DNA of 64,000 bases from Loktanella atrilutea (lineage in GTDB: Bacteria > Pseudomonadota > Alphaproteobacteria > Rhodobacterales > Rhodobacteraceae). Shown here in pieces: positions 43,246 to 52,720 of this stretch (positions are counted from its first letter, which is position 1; every line of letters starts with the position of its first letter). Location: contig NZ_FQUE01000001.1 of NCBI RefSeq assembly GCF_900128995.1, positions 558,001 through 622,000 of the forward strand, read 5' to 3'. Under the pieces are notes generated by a model. It was not told the origin of the DNA. It saw only the letters and a list, made by a program, of their open reading frames with translations, and ran no database searches. The position numbers were made by a program, and so were the translations under genes.

Positions 43246-44072
43246 TTGCGCCCCCGCAGGATTTCCGCCAGCCCGTCGCCCAGCAGCGAGAAGCCGAGGC
43301 CGGTCAGCACGATCGCAAAACCGGGAAAGACGGAAATCCACCAGGCTGTCGCCATGAAGTTCTTGCCGTCCGCGATCTGCACGCCCCATTCCGCCGCCGG
43401 CGGCTGCGCGCCAAGGCCAAGGTAGCCGAGCGACGATCCCAGCAGGATCGCCAGCGCCATGTCGGTCATCCAGTAGACCACCGCCGGCGTGATCGCGTTG
43501 GGCAGCAGGTGGCGGAACACTATGCGGGCATGGGTGTAGCCCATGGCGCGGCCGGCGTCGGCGTAGTCGAGGCGCTTCTGCACCTTGACCTCTGCCGCGA
43601 TGATGCGGGCGTAGAACACCCAGCCGACCACGCCGATGGCGATATACATGTTGATCAGCCCCGGCCCCAGAACCGACACGATGGCGATGACCAGCACAAG
43701 GAAGGGGAAGGTGATGACCGCATCGACGACACGGCCAAAGATGCTCTCGGTCACGCCGCCGACGTAGCCGACGATGGCGCCCACGATGGTGCCGAAGATG
43801 AAGGGGAACAGCGTCGCGAACAGCGCGATCTGCATGTCGATGGTATAGGCGTGGATCACCCGGCTCAGCACGTCGCGGCCGAAGTTGTCGGTGCCGAACG
43901 GATGCGCGGCGGATGGCGGGGCCAACAGGTTGACGTAGTCCATCGCCAGCGGATCGTAAGGGGCGAAGGCGGACGGGAAGGTCGCCACGATGACAGAGGC
44001 GATCAGGATCGCGGCGCCGAAGACGAAGGCGCGCGGCAGGCGGCGCAGGCGCGAGACGGACATCACGGTCAT
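43242..44072 (-). CDS. Peptide ABC transporter permease (DppC type)
   Basis: A 276-aa permease with an N-terminal membrane helix, HPFGTDNFGRDVLSRVIHA (the DppC/OppC signature), about six helices in all, and the EAA loop YADAGRAMGYTHARIVFRHLLPN. It overlaps DppB-like and DppD-like genes by 4 nt on each side. Confidence 0.94.
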   Translation of the reverse strand: MTVMSVSRLRRLPRAFVFGAAILIASVIVATFPSAFAPYDPLAMDYVNLLAPPSAAHPFGTDNFGRDVLSRVIHAYTIDMQIALFATLFPFIFGTIVGAIVGYVGGVTESIFGRVVDAVITFPFLVLVIAIVSVLGPGLINMYIAIGVVGWVFYARIIAAEVKVQKRLDYADAGRAMGYTHARIVFRHLLPNAITPAVVYWMTDMALAILLGSSLGYLGLGAQPPAAEWGVQIADGKNFMATAWWISVFPGFAIVLTGLGFSLLGDGLAEILRGRK

Positions 44073-45007
44073 TTCGTCACCCGCGGGTCAAGCCAGGCCT
44101 GCAGGATATCTGTCAGCAGGAAGGTGACGGACACCAGCACGGCGAGGGCGATCGTCAGCCCCTGCACGACCGGGTAGTCGCGGCCGTAGATGCTGTCGAC
44201 CATCAGGCGGCCCGCGCCGGGGACGGCGAAGACCGTCTCGGTGATGACGGCACCGCCCAGAAGGGTGCCGATGGACAGGCCGAACAGCGCGAGCGTCGAG
44301 ATCAGCGCGTTGCGCAGGATGTGGCGGAACAGGATCAGGTTCGCCCGCAGCCCCTTTGCGCGGGCGAAGGTGACGTATTCGGCGTCCACCACGCCGATGA
44401 TCGCCGACCGCAGGTTGCGCATGAGGATCGCACTCAGCGACAGGGCCAGCGTCACGGCGGGCAGGAACAGGTGGTAGAGGTGATCGAGGAACCCGTCGCC
44501 GTAGCCGCCGACCGGGAACCAGCGCAGCTTGGCCCCGAAGACCGTCAGCAGGATCAGACCGACGTAGAAAACCGGCATCGACAGCCCGACCTGGAACGCG
44601 CCGCGGATCGCGCTGTCTTCCAGCCGGTCGCGGCGCAGGGCGGCGACGAAGGCCAGCGGCACGGCCATGACGACGGCGATCACGGCGGCCATGAAGGTCA
44701 GCAGCATGGTGATCGGCAGCCGGTCCGCGATCAGCTGGGTCACGGGGATCTTCATCGAGATGGAATTGCCGAGGTTGCCAGTGAAGACCTGCTTGACGAA
44801 GGCCACGAACTGCACGGGCAGCGACCGGTCGAGGCCCAGTTCGCGGTTGATCCGTTCCACGTCCGCGTCGAGGGCGCGGTCGCCGAGGACGGCGCTGGCG
44901 GGATCGCCGGGCAGCAGCCGCACCAGCACGAAAACCACGATCAGGATGAAGATCAGCGTGGGCACGAGCTGCAGCAGGCGACGGCCAAGGAAAGCGGTCA
45001 TCGACAT
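44069..45007 (-). CDS. Peptide ABC transporter permease (DppB type)
   Basis: A 312-aa permease beginning AFLGRRLLQLVPTLIFILIVVFVLVRLLPGDPA (N-terminal helix and family motif), with LPITMLLTFMAAVIAVVMAVPLAF and the EAA loop EYVTFARAKGLRANLILFRHILRNAL. A 75-nt gap with a strong hairpin separates it from the binding-protein gene. Confidence 0.94.
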   Translation of the reverse strand: MSMTAFLGRRLLQLVPTLIFILIVVFVLVRLLPGDPASAVLGDRALDADVERINRELGLDRSLPVQFVAFVKQVFTGNLGNSISMKIPVTQLIADRLPITMLLTFMAAVIAVVMAVPLAFVAALRRDRLEDSAIRGAFQVGLSMPVFYVGLILLTVFGAKLRWFPVGGYGDGFLDHLYHLFLPAVTLALSLSAILMRNLRSAIIGVVDAEYVTFARAKGLRANLILFRHILRNALISTLALFGLSIGTLLGGAVITETVFAVPGAGRLMVDSIYGRDYPVVQGLTIALAVLVSVTFLLTDILQAWLDPRVTK

Positions 45008-45049
45008 CGGTGGGCCTTCGGTGGGGGGAGGGTCAGTCGGTGGAGGAGG

Positions 45050-45074
45050 CGCGGGGGCGGATGCCGCCTCCGCG
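45050..45074 (-). repeat. Stem-loop between binding protein and permease genes
   Basis: 11-bp arms (45050-45060 and 45064-45074) with a single mismatch and a 3-nt loop, directly after the solute-binding-protein stop. No T-run follows. It is probably an mRNA-stabilising or partial-termination element that raises binding protein over permease. Confidence 0.6.
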
Positions 45075-45082
45075 TGATCGCG

Positions 45083-46663
45083 TCATTCTTTCTCGAGGTA
45101 GGTCTCGCGGAAGATGTTGTTGCCCAGCGGGATCTGGTTGAAGCCCTTCACGTTGTCCTGCAGTGCGACGGGGTAGGGCGTCTCGTAGAGCAGCACGGTC
45201 GGGCCTTCCTGATTGAAGACCTCCTGAATGCGGGCGTATTGCTCGGCGCGCTTGTCGGTATCCAGTTCGGACTGCGATTCCTCGAACAGCTTGTCGACTT
45301 CTTCGCTCTTCCAGCCGGAGTGCAGGGCGTCGATGGTCGGCGAGTAGGCAAAGTAGGACGTGATCTGGTTCGGGTCGGCGATGTCGTTGGTCCAGGCCCC
45401 GGCGCGCATGTCGAAGGTGCCGTTGCGGTATTGCTCGGTGCGCGTGGCGTTGTCGACCTGCTGGATTTCCAGCGTGATGCCGATCTGGGACCACATCTGC
45501 TGCAGCGCCGTGGCGATGCCCAGTTCGTCTTGGTTGCCGGCCAGCGTCAGGATGCTGGCGGTGAAGCCGTCCGGGTAGCCGGATTCAGACATCAGCTGCT
45601 TGGCCTTTTCCAGATCATAGGGAAAGACCGGGCCGTCGCCGGTGTGCAGCGGCGTGGTGGACGACATGAACGAGGAGGTCGGCGTGCCCACGCCGAAGGT
45701 CACGACCTGGATGATCGCGTCCTTGTTGGCGGCGTAGTTCATCGCCTGCCGCACCTTCACGTCGGACAGCGGGTTCGGCTCTCCGTCCAGCTCGGGGCGC
45801 ACGTTGATGATGATGTCGGCGACGCGGGTCGAGGGGAAGAGCTCCATGTTGATGTTCGGATCGTCCTGCAGTTCCTTCACCCGGGCGAAGGGGATCAGTT
45901 CGGCGCCGTCGAGTTCGCCCGACTGCACGCGCAGGATGCGGGTGGCGTCGTCGGGGATCACCTCGAAGGTCACGCCGTCGAGGTAGGGCAGCTTCTGCCC
46001 GTCCGCGCCGTCGGCCCAGTAATGCTCGTTCTTCACCAGCTTCAGGGTCGATCCCCGTTCCCAGCTGTCGAAGACGAAGGGGCCGGAGCCGACGGGTTTC
46101 TCGGCGAAGGCGGTGGCCTTCTCGAGATCCGTCTCGCCGGGCATGGCTTCGAAAGCGGCCTTGGGCATGATCGCCGCGTTGAACACCGACAGGGCGGGCA
46201 GGATCGCAGGGTCGGGCTGCGCCAGCTTGATCTCGATCGTCTTGTCGTCGGGTGCCGTCACCTCTGACACGGCGGCCAGCAGGAAGTTCCAGATGCCGTT
46301 GTCGGGGTTGCGGGCGCGGTCGAGCGACCAGATCACATCCTCGGTCGTGATCGGCGTGCCGTCAGAGAACATGATCCCGTCGCGCATCGTCAGCGTGACG
46401 GTCAGGCCATCGTCGGAGACGTTCCAGTCGGTCGCCAGACCCGCCTGCACCGACTGGCCGTCGTCGGTCGGCAGCAGCAGGGTGTCGTACATGTTCGACA
46501 GGATCCAGATGTCGACGTTTGCGTCGTTCAGCACCGGATCAAGGAACATCGAATCGGCGTAGCGGCCGTATGTCATCACGCCGCCGCGCTCTTGCGCCTG
46601 CACCAGTGACGTCGTCGACAGCAGCACGGCGGCCGTGGTCGCGATCAATGAAAGTCGGGTCAT
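45083..46663 (-). CDS. Peptide ABC transporter substrate-binding protein
   Basis: A 526-aa family 5 solute-binding protein with signal peptide (MTRLSLIATTAAVLLSTTSL, cleaved after VQA). Family marks are DDGLTVTLTMRDGIMFSDGTPITTEDVIW (consecutive motifs), YDLEKAKQLMSESGYPDG and the C-terminal LQDNVKGFNQIPLGNN. Ligands of this family include di- and oligopeptides and related compounds; the pocket cannot be read from sequence. First gene of the minus-strand operon, divergent from the GntR regulator. Confidence 0.94.
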   Translation of the reverse strand: MTRLSLIATTAAVLLSTTSLVQAQERGGVMTYGRYADSMFLDPVLNDANVDIWILSNMYDTLLLPTDDGQSVQAGLATDWNVSDDGLTVTLTMRDGIMFSDGTPITTEDVIWSLDRARNPDNGIWNFLLAAVSEVTAPDDKTIEIKLAQPDPAILPALSVFNAAIMPKAAFEAMPGETDLEKATAFAEKPVGSGPFVFDSWERGSTLKLVKNEHYWADGADGQKLPYLDGVTFEVIPDDATRILRVQSGELDGAELIPFARVKELQDDPNINMELFPSTRVADIIINVRPELDGEPNPLSDVKVRQAMNYAANKDAIIQVVTFGVGTPTSSFMSSTTPLHTGDGPVFPYDLEKAKQLMSESGYPDGFTASILTLAGNQDELGIATALQQMWSQIGITLEIQQVDNATRTEQYRNGTFDMRAGAWTNDIADPNQITSYFAYSPTIDALHSGWKSEEVDKLFEESQSELDTDKRAEQYARIQEVFNQEGPTVLLYETPYPVALQDNVKGFNQIPLGNNIFRETYLEKE

Positions 46664-46841
46664 GTGTCATCCCTCTGCTGTTGATGGAGTGTTATATTTT
46701 GAAAGAGCCTTTCACCAAGTCCGTACCAAGTCAACGATACAATTTTCGAAAATATGCTGGGCAAAGTGCAGATCGTGCTGCAATATGAGGCAGATATCGC
46801 GATAACCGTAATAATTATATAGAACACTTGTCGGACAGGTC
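46664..46841. promoter_or_regulatory. Divergent control region with several palindromes
   Basis: A 178-bp AT-rich region between the binding-protein gene (minus) and the GntR gene (plus). It contains TGAAAG-AGC-CTTTCA (46700-46714), the perfect palindrome ATTTTCGAAAAT (46742-46753), and TGTC-G-GACA (46829-46837), which overlaps the likely ribosome binding site of the regulator. One or more are probably operators for the GntR protein and would coordinate both arms of the module. Confidence 0.55.
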
Positions 46842-47810
46842 ATGGACGTAGAGATAGACCGGAAGAGTTCGGTATCCGCCCGCCAGCAGATCCGGGCGAC
46901 CATCGTCGCGCAGATCGCGTCCGGCGCCCTGCGCGCCGGAGAGCCCCTGCCGTCGGTGCGCGATCTGGCTGACCGGTCGGGTCTTGCCCCGATGACGGTC
47001 ACACGTGTCTATGCGGACCTCAAGCAGGGCGGGCTGATCGAGGCGCGGGCCGGTGCGGGCACCTTCGTCGCCGAAAGTGCGCTGACGCGACTTGGCGCCG
47101 GCGGCGCGGCGGCGGGGATCTGGCAGGCCATCGACGACCTGGTGGCCGATGCGACGCGGCGGGGGATCAGCGTCGGCGATCTGCTGTCGCTCGTCGCATC
47201 CCGCGACCGGGCCGCGACGCAGGGTGCCACGGTCGTCATGGTCGGCCTTTTCGTGGCGGCGACCCGCAGCTATGCGACACGGGTATCGGCCCAGACCGGC
47301 GTGCCCGTCACCGCTGTGGCGCTGCTGGACGAAGACCCCTCTGACACGGACCTTGCGGCGCGGCTGTCGGACGCGGACCTGATCCTGACCTTCGACAATC
47401 TGCACCCCAGGCTGGCGGCGCTGGCGCCGCAGGCGCGAATCGTGTCCCTGCGCTTCATCCCGGCAGAGGCGACGCGCCTCGCCCTTGCCGCGCTCGACCC
47501 GCTGGCGCGGGTCGTGGCCGTGTCCCGGTTTGACGACTTCCTGCCGGTGCTGACCGCCGGGATGCGCCGATTCGCGGCCCATGTGCCGTCGATCACCGCC
47601 CGCGTGATGGGGGATGACGACCTGCCGGACCTGCTGGCGCAGGCCGACGTCGTCGTCATGTCCACCGGGGCGGAGCACGCCGGCGACGGCGCGCCCCCGG
47701 GTGCCACGCTGATCGAATACCGCCACGTGCCCGATCCCGGCGATATCGACCGACAGGTCGTGCCGCTGCTCGGTCACCTCCCTCCCTCTGCGCGAAAGGA
47801 AGCGTCTTGA
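46842..47810 (+). CDS. GntR family transcriptional regulator
   Basis: A 322-aa regulator. The N-terminal winged helix-turn-helix (SARQQIRATIVAQIASGALRAGEPLPSVRDLADRSGLAPMTVTRVYADLKQGGLI, seen as successive motifs, about residues 11-68) is typical of GntR. The C-terminal roughly 230 residues resemble neither the usual FadR nor aminotransferase domains. They look like a Rossmann-type ligand-binding fold (GATVVMVGLFVAATRSYA, DADLILTFDN, ADVVVMSTGAEH). It is the first gene of the rightward operon and probably controls it and the divergent importer. Confidence 0.88.
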   Translation: MDVEIDRKSSVSARQQIRATIVAQIASGALRAGEPLPSVRDLADRSGLAPMTVTRVYADLKQGGLIEARAGAGTFVAESALTRLGAGGAAAGIWQAIDDLVADATRRGISVGDLLSLVASRDRAATQGATVVMVGLFVAATRSYATRVSAQTGVPVTAVALLDEDPSDTDLAARLSDADLILTFDNLHPRLAALAPQARIVSLRFIPAEATRLALAALDPLARVVAVSRFDDFLPVLTAGMRRFAAHVPSITARVMGDDDLPDLLAQADVVVMSTGAEHAGDGAPPGATLIEYRHVPDPGDIDRQVVPLLGHLPPSARKEAS

Positions 47811-48517
47811 AAATCTCCGACATGAGTTGGCAACAGGTCGAGGACTACCTGAAGTCCGACGACCTTTGCGTCCTGCCGCTGGGCAGCACCGAACAGCACG
47901 CGGGCCTGTCCCTGTCCGTCGATTCGATCCTGGCCGAAAAGATGGCACTGGACGCGGCGGAACCGCTGGGCATCCCGGTCTTTCCAGTTCTGGCCTACGG
48001 CGTCACGCCCTATTTCATGGCCTATCCCGGCACCATCAGCCTGCGGGTGGAAACCTATGTCGCCATCGTGCGCGACATCCTCGACGGGCTGTATCATCAG
48101 GGGTTTCGCCGCATCGTCATCGTGAACGGCCATGGCGGCAATGCGCCCGCCGGATCGCTGGCGATCGAATGGATGGCCGACCATCCCGGCACCTCGGTCA
48201 AGTTCCACAACTGGTGGAACGCGCCGCAGACCTTTGCCAAGGTGCAGGAGATCGACCCGGTGGCGAGCCATGCGTCCTGGATGGAGAATTTTGCCTGGAC
48301 CCGGTTGCCGCGCGACCTGCCGACGCAGGCGAAGCCGATGACCGACCTGACCGCGATGCGTGCGATGGACCCGGAACAGACCCGCGCCCTGCTGGGCGAC
48401 GGAAACTTCGGCGGCCACTACCAGCGTGACGACGCCGAGATGCAGGCGCTGTGGGACACGGGCGTGGCCGAGACGCGGGCCCTGATGGAAGGCCCGTGGC
48501 CCAAGGTGACCCGGTGA
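47807..48517 (+). CDS. Creatininase-family amidohydrolase
   Basis: A 236-aa metal-dependent amidohydrolase of the creatininase family. Metal ligands are in LPLGSTEQHAGLSLSVDS (Glu, His, Asp) and the signature NGHGGNAP. The family opens cyclic amides (creatinine) and includes enzymes acting on other ring or amide substrates, so the substrate is not fixed. It starts with TTG at 47807, overlapping the regulator stop by 4 nt, behind AAAGGAAG. It overlaps the next gene by 4 nt (GTGA). Confidence 0.9.
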   Translation: MKISDMSWQQVEDYLKSDDLCVLPLGSTEQHAGLSLSVDSILAEKMALDAAEPLGIPVFPVLAYGVTPYFMAYPGTISLRVETYVAIVRDILDGLYHQGFRRIVIVNGHGGNAPAGSLAIEWMADHPGTSVKFHNWWNAPQTFAKVQEIDPVASHASWMENFAWTRLPRDLPTQAKPMTDLTAMRAMDPEQTRALLGDGNFGGHYQRDDAEMQALWDTGVAETRALMEGPWPKVTR

Positions 48518-49533
48518 CATCCCCGATCCTGATCTGGGGCACCGGTGCCATCGGCGCGTCACTGGGCGCCGCGTTCCAGCGCGCCGGCGAGGCTGTGCAC
48601 TTTGTCGACACCGATGCCGCGCATGTGGCGGCGATGAACGATACGGGTCTGACCATCGACGGACCGGTCCATCCGGAGCATCTGGCGGTCACCGCGATGC
48701 TGCCTGCCGACCTGAGGGGCACCTACGACCGCATCTTCCTGTGCGTTAAGGCCCTGCATACCGCGGGTGCGGTGCGGTCCCTCGCACCGCATCTGGCGCA
48801 CGACGGTTACGTCGTCTCGGCGCAGAACGGGCTGAACGAGGTCGAGATCGCGCAGGTCGTGGGTGCGGACCGGACCGTCGGCTGCTTCGTCAACTTCGGC
48901 GCGGACTATCTGTCGCCGGGTGTCGTGCATTATTCCGGACGTGGCGCCGTGGTGGTGGGAGAGCTGGACGGCACCGAAACGGCCCGCATCCGCGACCTGC
49001 ACGCCCTGATGCTGCAGTTCGACGACCGCGCGGTGCTGACCGACAACATCTGGGGCTATCTTTGGGGCAAGATGACCTATGGCGCCTTGCTGTTCGGGAC
49101 CGCGCTGACGGACGATTCCATCGTCGACGTGCTGGACGGCGCCGATTGCCGCGCCGTGCTGACGGCACTCGGGCAAGAGACGGGCGCCGTCACCGCGTCG
49201 CAGGGCGTGACGCCGGTCGGCTTCAACGGCTTCGATCCCGAAGCCTTTACCCCCGGCGCGCCGCAGACTGCGCTCGACCGGACGTTCGACGAGATGGTGG
49301 CTCATAACCGCACCTCGACCAAGACGCACTCCGGCATCTGGCGCGACCTTGCCGTGCGCAAGCGCAAGACCGAATGCGAGGCGCAGCTGGGCCCCATCGT
49401 GGCGACGGGCCGCGCCAACGGGGTGCCGACGCCGCTGACGGAACGGCTGATGGCGATGATCGCCCAGATCGAGCGCGGCGAGCGACCGCTGGCGCGCGGA
49501 AACCTGAATGAACTGGCAGAGGTCATGGCATGA
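48514..49533 (+). CDS. Ketopantoate reductase (PanE/ApbA)-like oxidoreductase
   Basis: A 339-aa NADPH-dependent 2-oxo/2-hydroxyacid oxidoreductase. The N-terminal Rossmann motif is LIWGTGAIGASLGAAFQRAG, with FLCVKALHTAGAV and VSAQNGLNEVEIA, and a helical C-domain with KMTYGALLFGTAL and THSGIWRDLAVRKRKTE. The last motif differs from housekeeping PanE, so it is more likely a pathway-specific reductase or dehydrogenase. GTG start at 48514 is coupled to the creatininase gene; it overlaps the SDR by 4 nt. Confidence 0.88.
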   Translation: MTSPILIWGTGAIGASLGAAFQRAGEAVHFVDTDAAHVAAMNDTGLTIDGPVHPEHLAVTAMLPADLRGTYDRIFLCVKALHTAGAVRSLAPHLAHDGYVVSAQNGLNEVEIAQVVGADRTVGCFVNFGADYLSPGVVHYSGRGAVVVGELDGTETARIRDLHALMLQFDDRAVLTDNIWGYLWGKMTYGALLFGTALTDDSIVDVLDGADCRAVLTALGQETGAVTASQGVTPVGFNGFDPEAFTPGAPQTALDRTFDEMVAHNRTSTKTHSGIWRDLAVRKRKTECEAQLGPIVATGRANGVPTPLTERLMAMIAQIERGERPLARGNLNELAEVMA

Positions 49534-50264
49534 AGATCGCTTTCGACGGGCGGACCGTCATCGTCACGGGCGCCGCACAGGGGATCGGGCGGGCCATCGC
49601 GCTGGCCTTCGCCGACCTCGGCGCACAGGTCCACGCGGTGGACGTGGACGAAGCTGGTCTTGCGCAGACCGCGCGGGACGGCATCACCCCCCACACCCTC
49701 GACATCGGCGACCGGGACGCGGTGCAGGCGCTGATTCCCGGCCTTGACGCCGACGTGCTGGTGAACTGCGCCGGTGGCGTCCGCGGCCAGGTCGGCCGCC
49801 CGATCGAGGAGATTTCCGCCGCCGACTGGCAGACGATCTTTGACGTCAATCTGTCGGGCACCTTCTTCATGGCGCAGGCCGTGGCGCCGGGCATGAAGGC
49901 CAAGGGCAGGGGGCGGATCGTCAACATCTCCTCCGGCGCCGGGCGCACGATTAGTCTGACCGGCATTCAGGCCTATGCCAGCGCCAAGGCAGGCCAGATC
50001 GGCCTCACGCGGCAGCTGGGGCATGAGCTCGGCCAGTTCGGCATTACCGTGAACTGCGTCGCCCCCGGCTTCGTGAGGTCGAACCCCACGACGGAGCGGC
50101 AGTGGGAGGCGATGGGCGAGGCGGGGCAGAAGGCCCTGCTGAACAACATCGCGATGCGGACCCTGGGCCGCCCGGAGGATATCGCCAACGCGGTGCTGTT
50201 CTTCGCCTCGGACCATGCGGGCTGGATCACCGGCGAAACCCTTGGCGTGGATGGCGGCAAATGA
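49530..50264 (+). CDS. SDR family oxidoreductase
   Basis: A 244-aa classical short-chain dehydrogenase. The cofactor motif is TGAAQGIGRAI, with NCAGG after strand 4, catalytic Ser in NISSGAG, and Tyr-Lys in YASAKAG. The Asp after strand 2 (VDVDEAG) suggests NAD preference. C-terminal GWITGETLGVDGG is typical. It overlaps neighbours on both sides by 4 nt, so it is in the creatininase/PanE/M20 operon; substrate unknown. Confidence 0.92.
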   Translation: MKIAFDGRTVIVTGAAQGIGRAIALAFADLGAQVHAVDVDEAGLAQTARDGITPHTLDIGDRDAVQALIPGLDADVLVNCAGGVRGQVGRPIEEISAADWQTIFDVNLSGTFFMAQAVAPGMKAKGRGRIVNISSGAGRTISLTGIQAYASAKAGQIGLTRQLGHELGQFGITVNCVAPGFVRSNPTTERQWEAMGEAGQKALLNNIAMRTLGRPEDIANAVLFFASDHAGWITGETLGVDGGK

Positions 50265-51643
50265 CCCGTGCTGTCGAAGACTGGCTGGCCGCGCGGGACG
50301 CGGACACGATCGAAACTCTCAAGGATTTCTGCCGCATCCCCAGCGTCAGCACCGACCCGGCCTACAATGGCGATGTGCGCAGGGCCGCGCAATTCGTCGT
50401 GGATCGCCTGACAGAGGCCGGGATGCCGGTGGTCGAGACGGTCGAGACCGATGGTCACCCCTGCATCTTCGCCGAATGGATCGTGGACCCGGCGACGCCC
50501 ACGATCCTGATCTACGGGCACTACGACGTGCAGCCGCCCGATCCGCTGGACAAGTGGCAGACGCCGCCGTTCGAACCCGATATCCGCGACGACCGCCTCT
50601 ATGCCCGCGGCGCTTCGGACGACAAGGGGTCGCTGCTGATTCCGCTGGTCGTCGCCCGCGCCTATGCGCAGGTGCACGGCGCGCCGCCACTGAACCTGAA
50701 GTTCCTGATCGAGGGCGAGGAGGAAAGCGGATCGCCTCATTTCGCGCCGACCGTGGCGGCGATGAAGGACCGGCTGACCTGCGACCTCGTCGTCTCTGCC
50801 GACGGTGCGATGTGGCGCGCCGACCTGCCGTCGATCACCGTCGCCAGCCGCGGCATGCTGGCGCTGGAGGCGACGGTGACGGGGGCGGCCAAAGACCTGC
50901 ATTCGGGTCGCCACGGCGGGTCCGCGCCGAACCCGGTGCGCGCACTGGCCCGGATGATGGCCAGCCTGCACGATGACGACGGGTTGGTCGCGGTCCCGGG
51001 GTTCGCCGACGCCGCGACAGCCCCCGATCCCGCGATCACCGACGCGATCAACGATGTGGCCTTTGATGTGGGTGGCTATTTCGACGGCATCGGCGCACCG
51101 CGCCCCGATCCGCTGCCCGACAGCGCCACACTGCTGACGCGGCAGTGGCTGGTCCCGACGCTGGAATTCAACGGCATCTCTGGCGGCTATGCCGGCAAGG
51201 GCACCAAGACCGTCATTCCGTCCGAGGCTTCGGTCAAGATCACCTGCCGCCTCGTCGCCGGGCAAGACCCGGATGCGGTCTGCGAAGCGATCCGCGCCCA
51301 TCTGGCCGCCGTCCTGCCGACGGGATACGCCATGGACCTGCATCGCCACGGTCCGGGCTCTCGGGCCTTCGCGCTGGACCCGGACCTGCCCGGGCTGCGG
51401 GTGGCCGAGGGTATTTTGGAGGAGCTGCTGGGCGCACGGCCCTTGCGGGTCGCCATGGGGGCCACGATTCCCATCGGGTCCGTCTTCGACGAACACCTTG
51501 GCGCGGGCCTCGTGTTCTTTTCCTTCTCGACCGCCGACGAGGATTACCACGCACCCAACGAGTTCTATCGCCTGTCATCCCTGCGCACGGGCCAGATCGC
51601 CTGGGCGCGGTTGTTCGACCGGCTGGGGGGCGGGCCGTCCTGA
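50261..51643 (+). CDS. M20 family dipeptidase
   Basis: A 460-aa zinc peptidase of the M20 (carnosinase-like) group. Metal-site motifs are YGHYDVQPPDPLDKW, ARGASDDKG and the catalytic Glu in EGEEESGSPHF. The dimerisation domain has LHSGRHGGSAPNPV, and the C-terminus has AMGATIPIGSVFDEH with YHAPNEFY. Coupled to the SDR gene (4-nt overlap) and last of the rightward operon. With the M32 carboxypeptidase it gives the module two peptidases. Confidence 0.94.
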   Translation: MTRAVEDWLAARDADTIETLKDFCRIPSVSTDPAYNGDVRRAAQFVVDRLTEAGMPVVETVETDGHPCIFAEWIVDPATPTILIYGHYDVQPPDPLDKWQTPPFEPDIRDDRLYARGASDDKGSLLIPLVVARAYAQVHGAPPLNLKFLIEGEEESGSPHFAPTVAAMKDRLTCDLVVSADGAMWRADLPSITVASRGMLALEATVTGAAKDLHSGRHGGSAPNPVRALARMMASLHDDDGLVAVPGFADAATAPDPAITDAINDVAFDVGGYFDGIGAPRPDPLPDSATLLTRQWLVPTLEFNGISGGYAGKGTKTVIPSEASVKITCRLVAGQDPDAVCEAIRAHLAAVLPTGYAMDLHRHGPGSRAFALDPDLPGLRVAEGILEELLGARPLRVAMGATIPIGSVFDEHLGAGLVFFSFSTADEDYHAPNEFYRLSSLRTGQIAWARLFDRLGGGPS

Positions 51644-51702
51644 GGGTGGTGACCTTGGTGGCGACCGGTGCTAGAAGGCGGCCCTCGACAAAGGGATCGC
51701 AC

Positions 51703-52710
<1,008 letters not shown>

Positions 52711-52720
52711 GGGACATATC

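Noticed and set aside
44321-46267. Plus-strand frame of about 650 codons opposite the peptide importer
   Set aside because: Antisense shadow of the permease and binding-protein genes; low-complexity composition.
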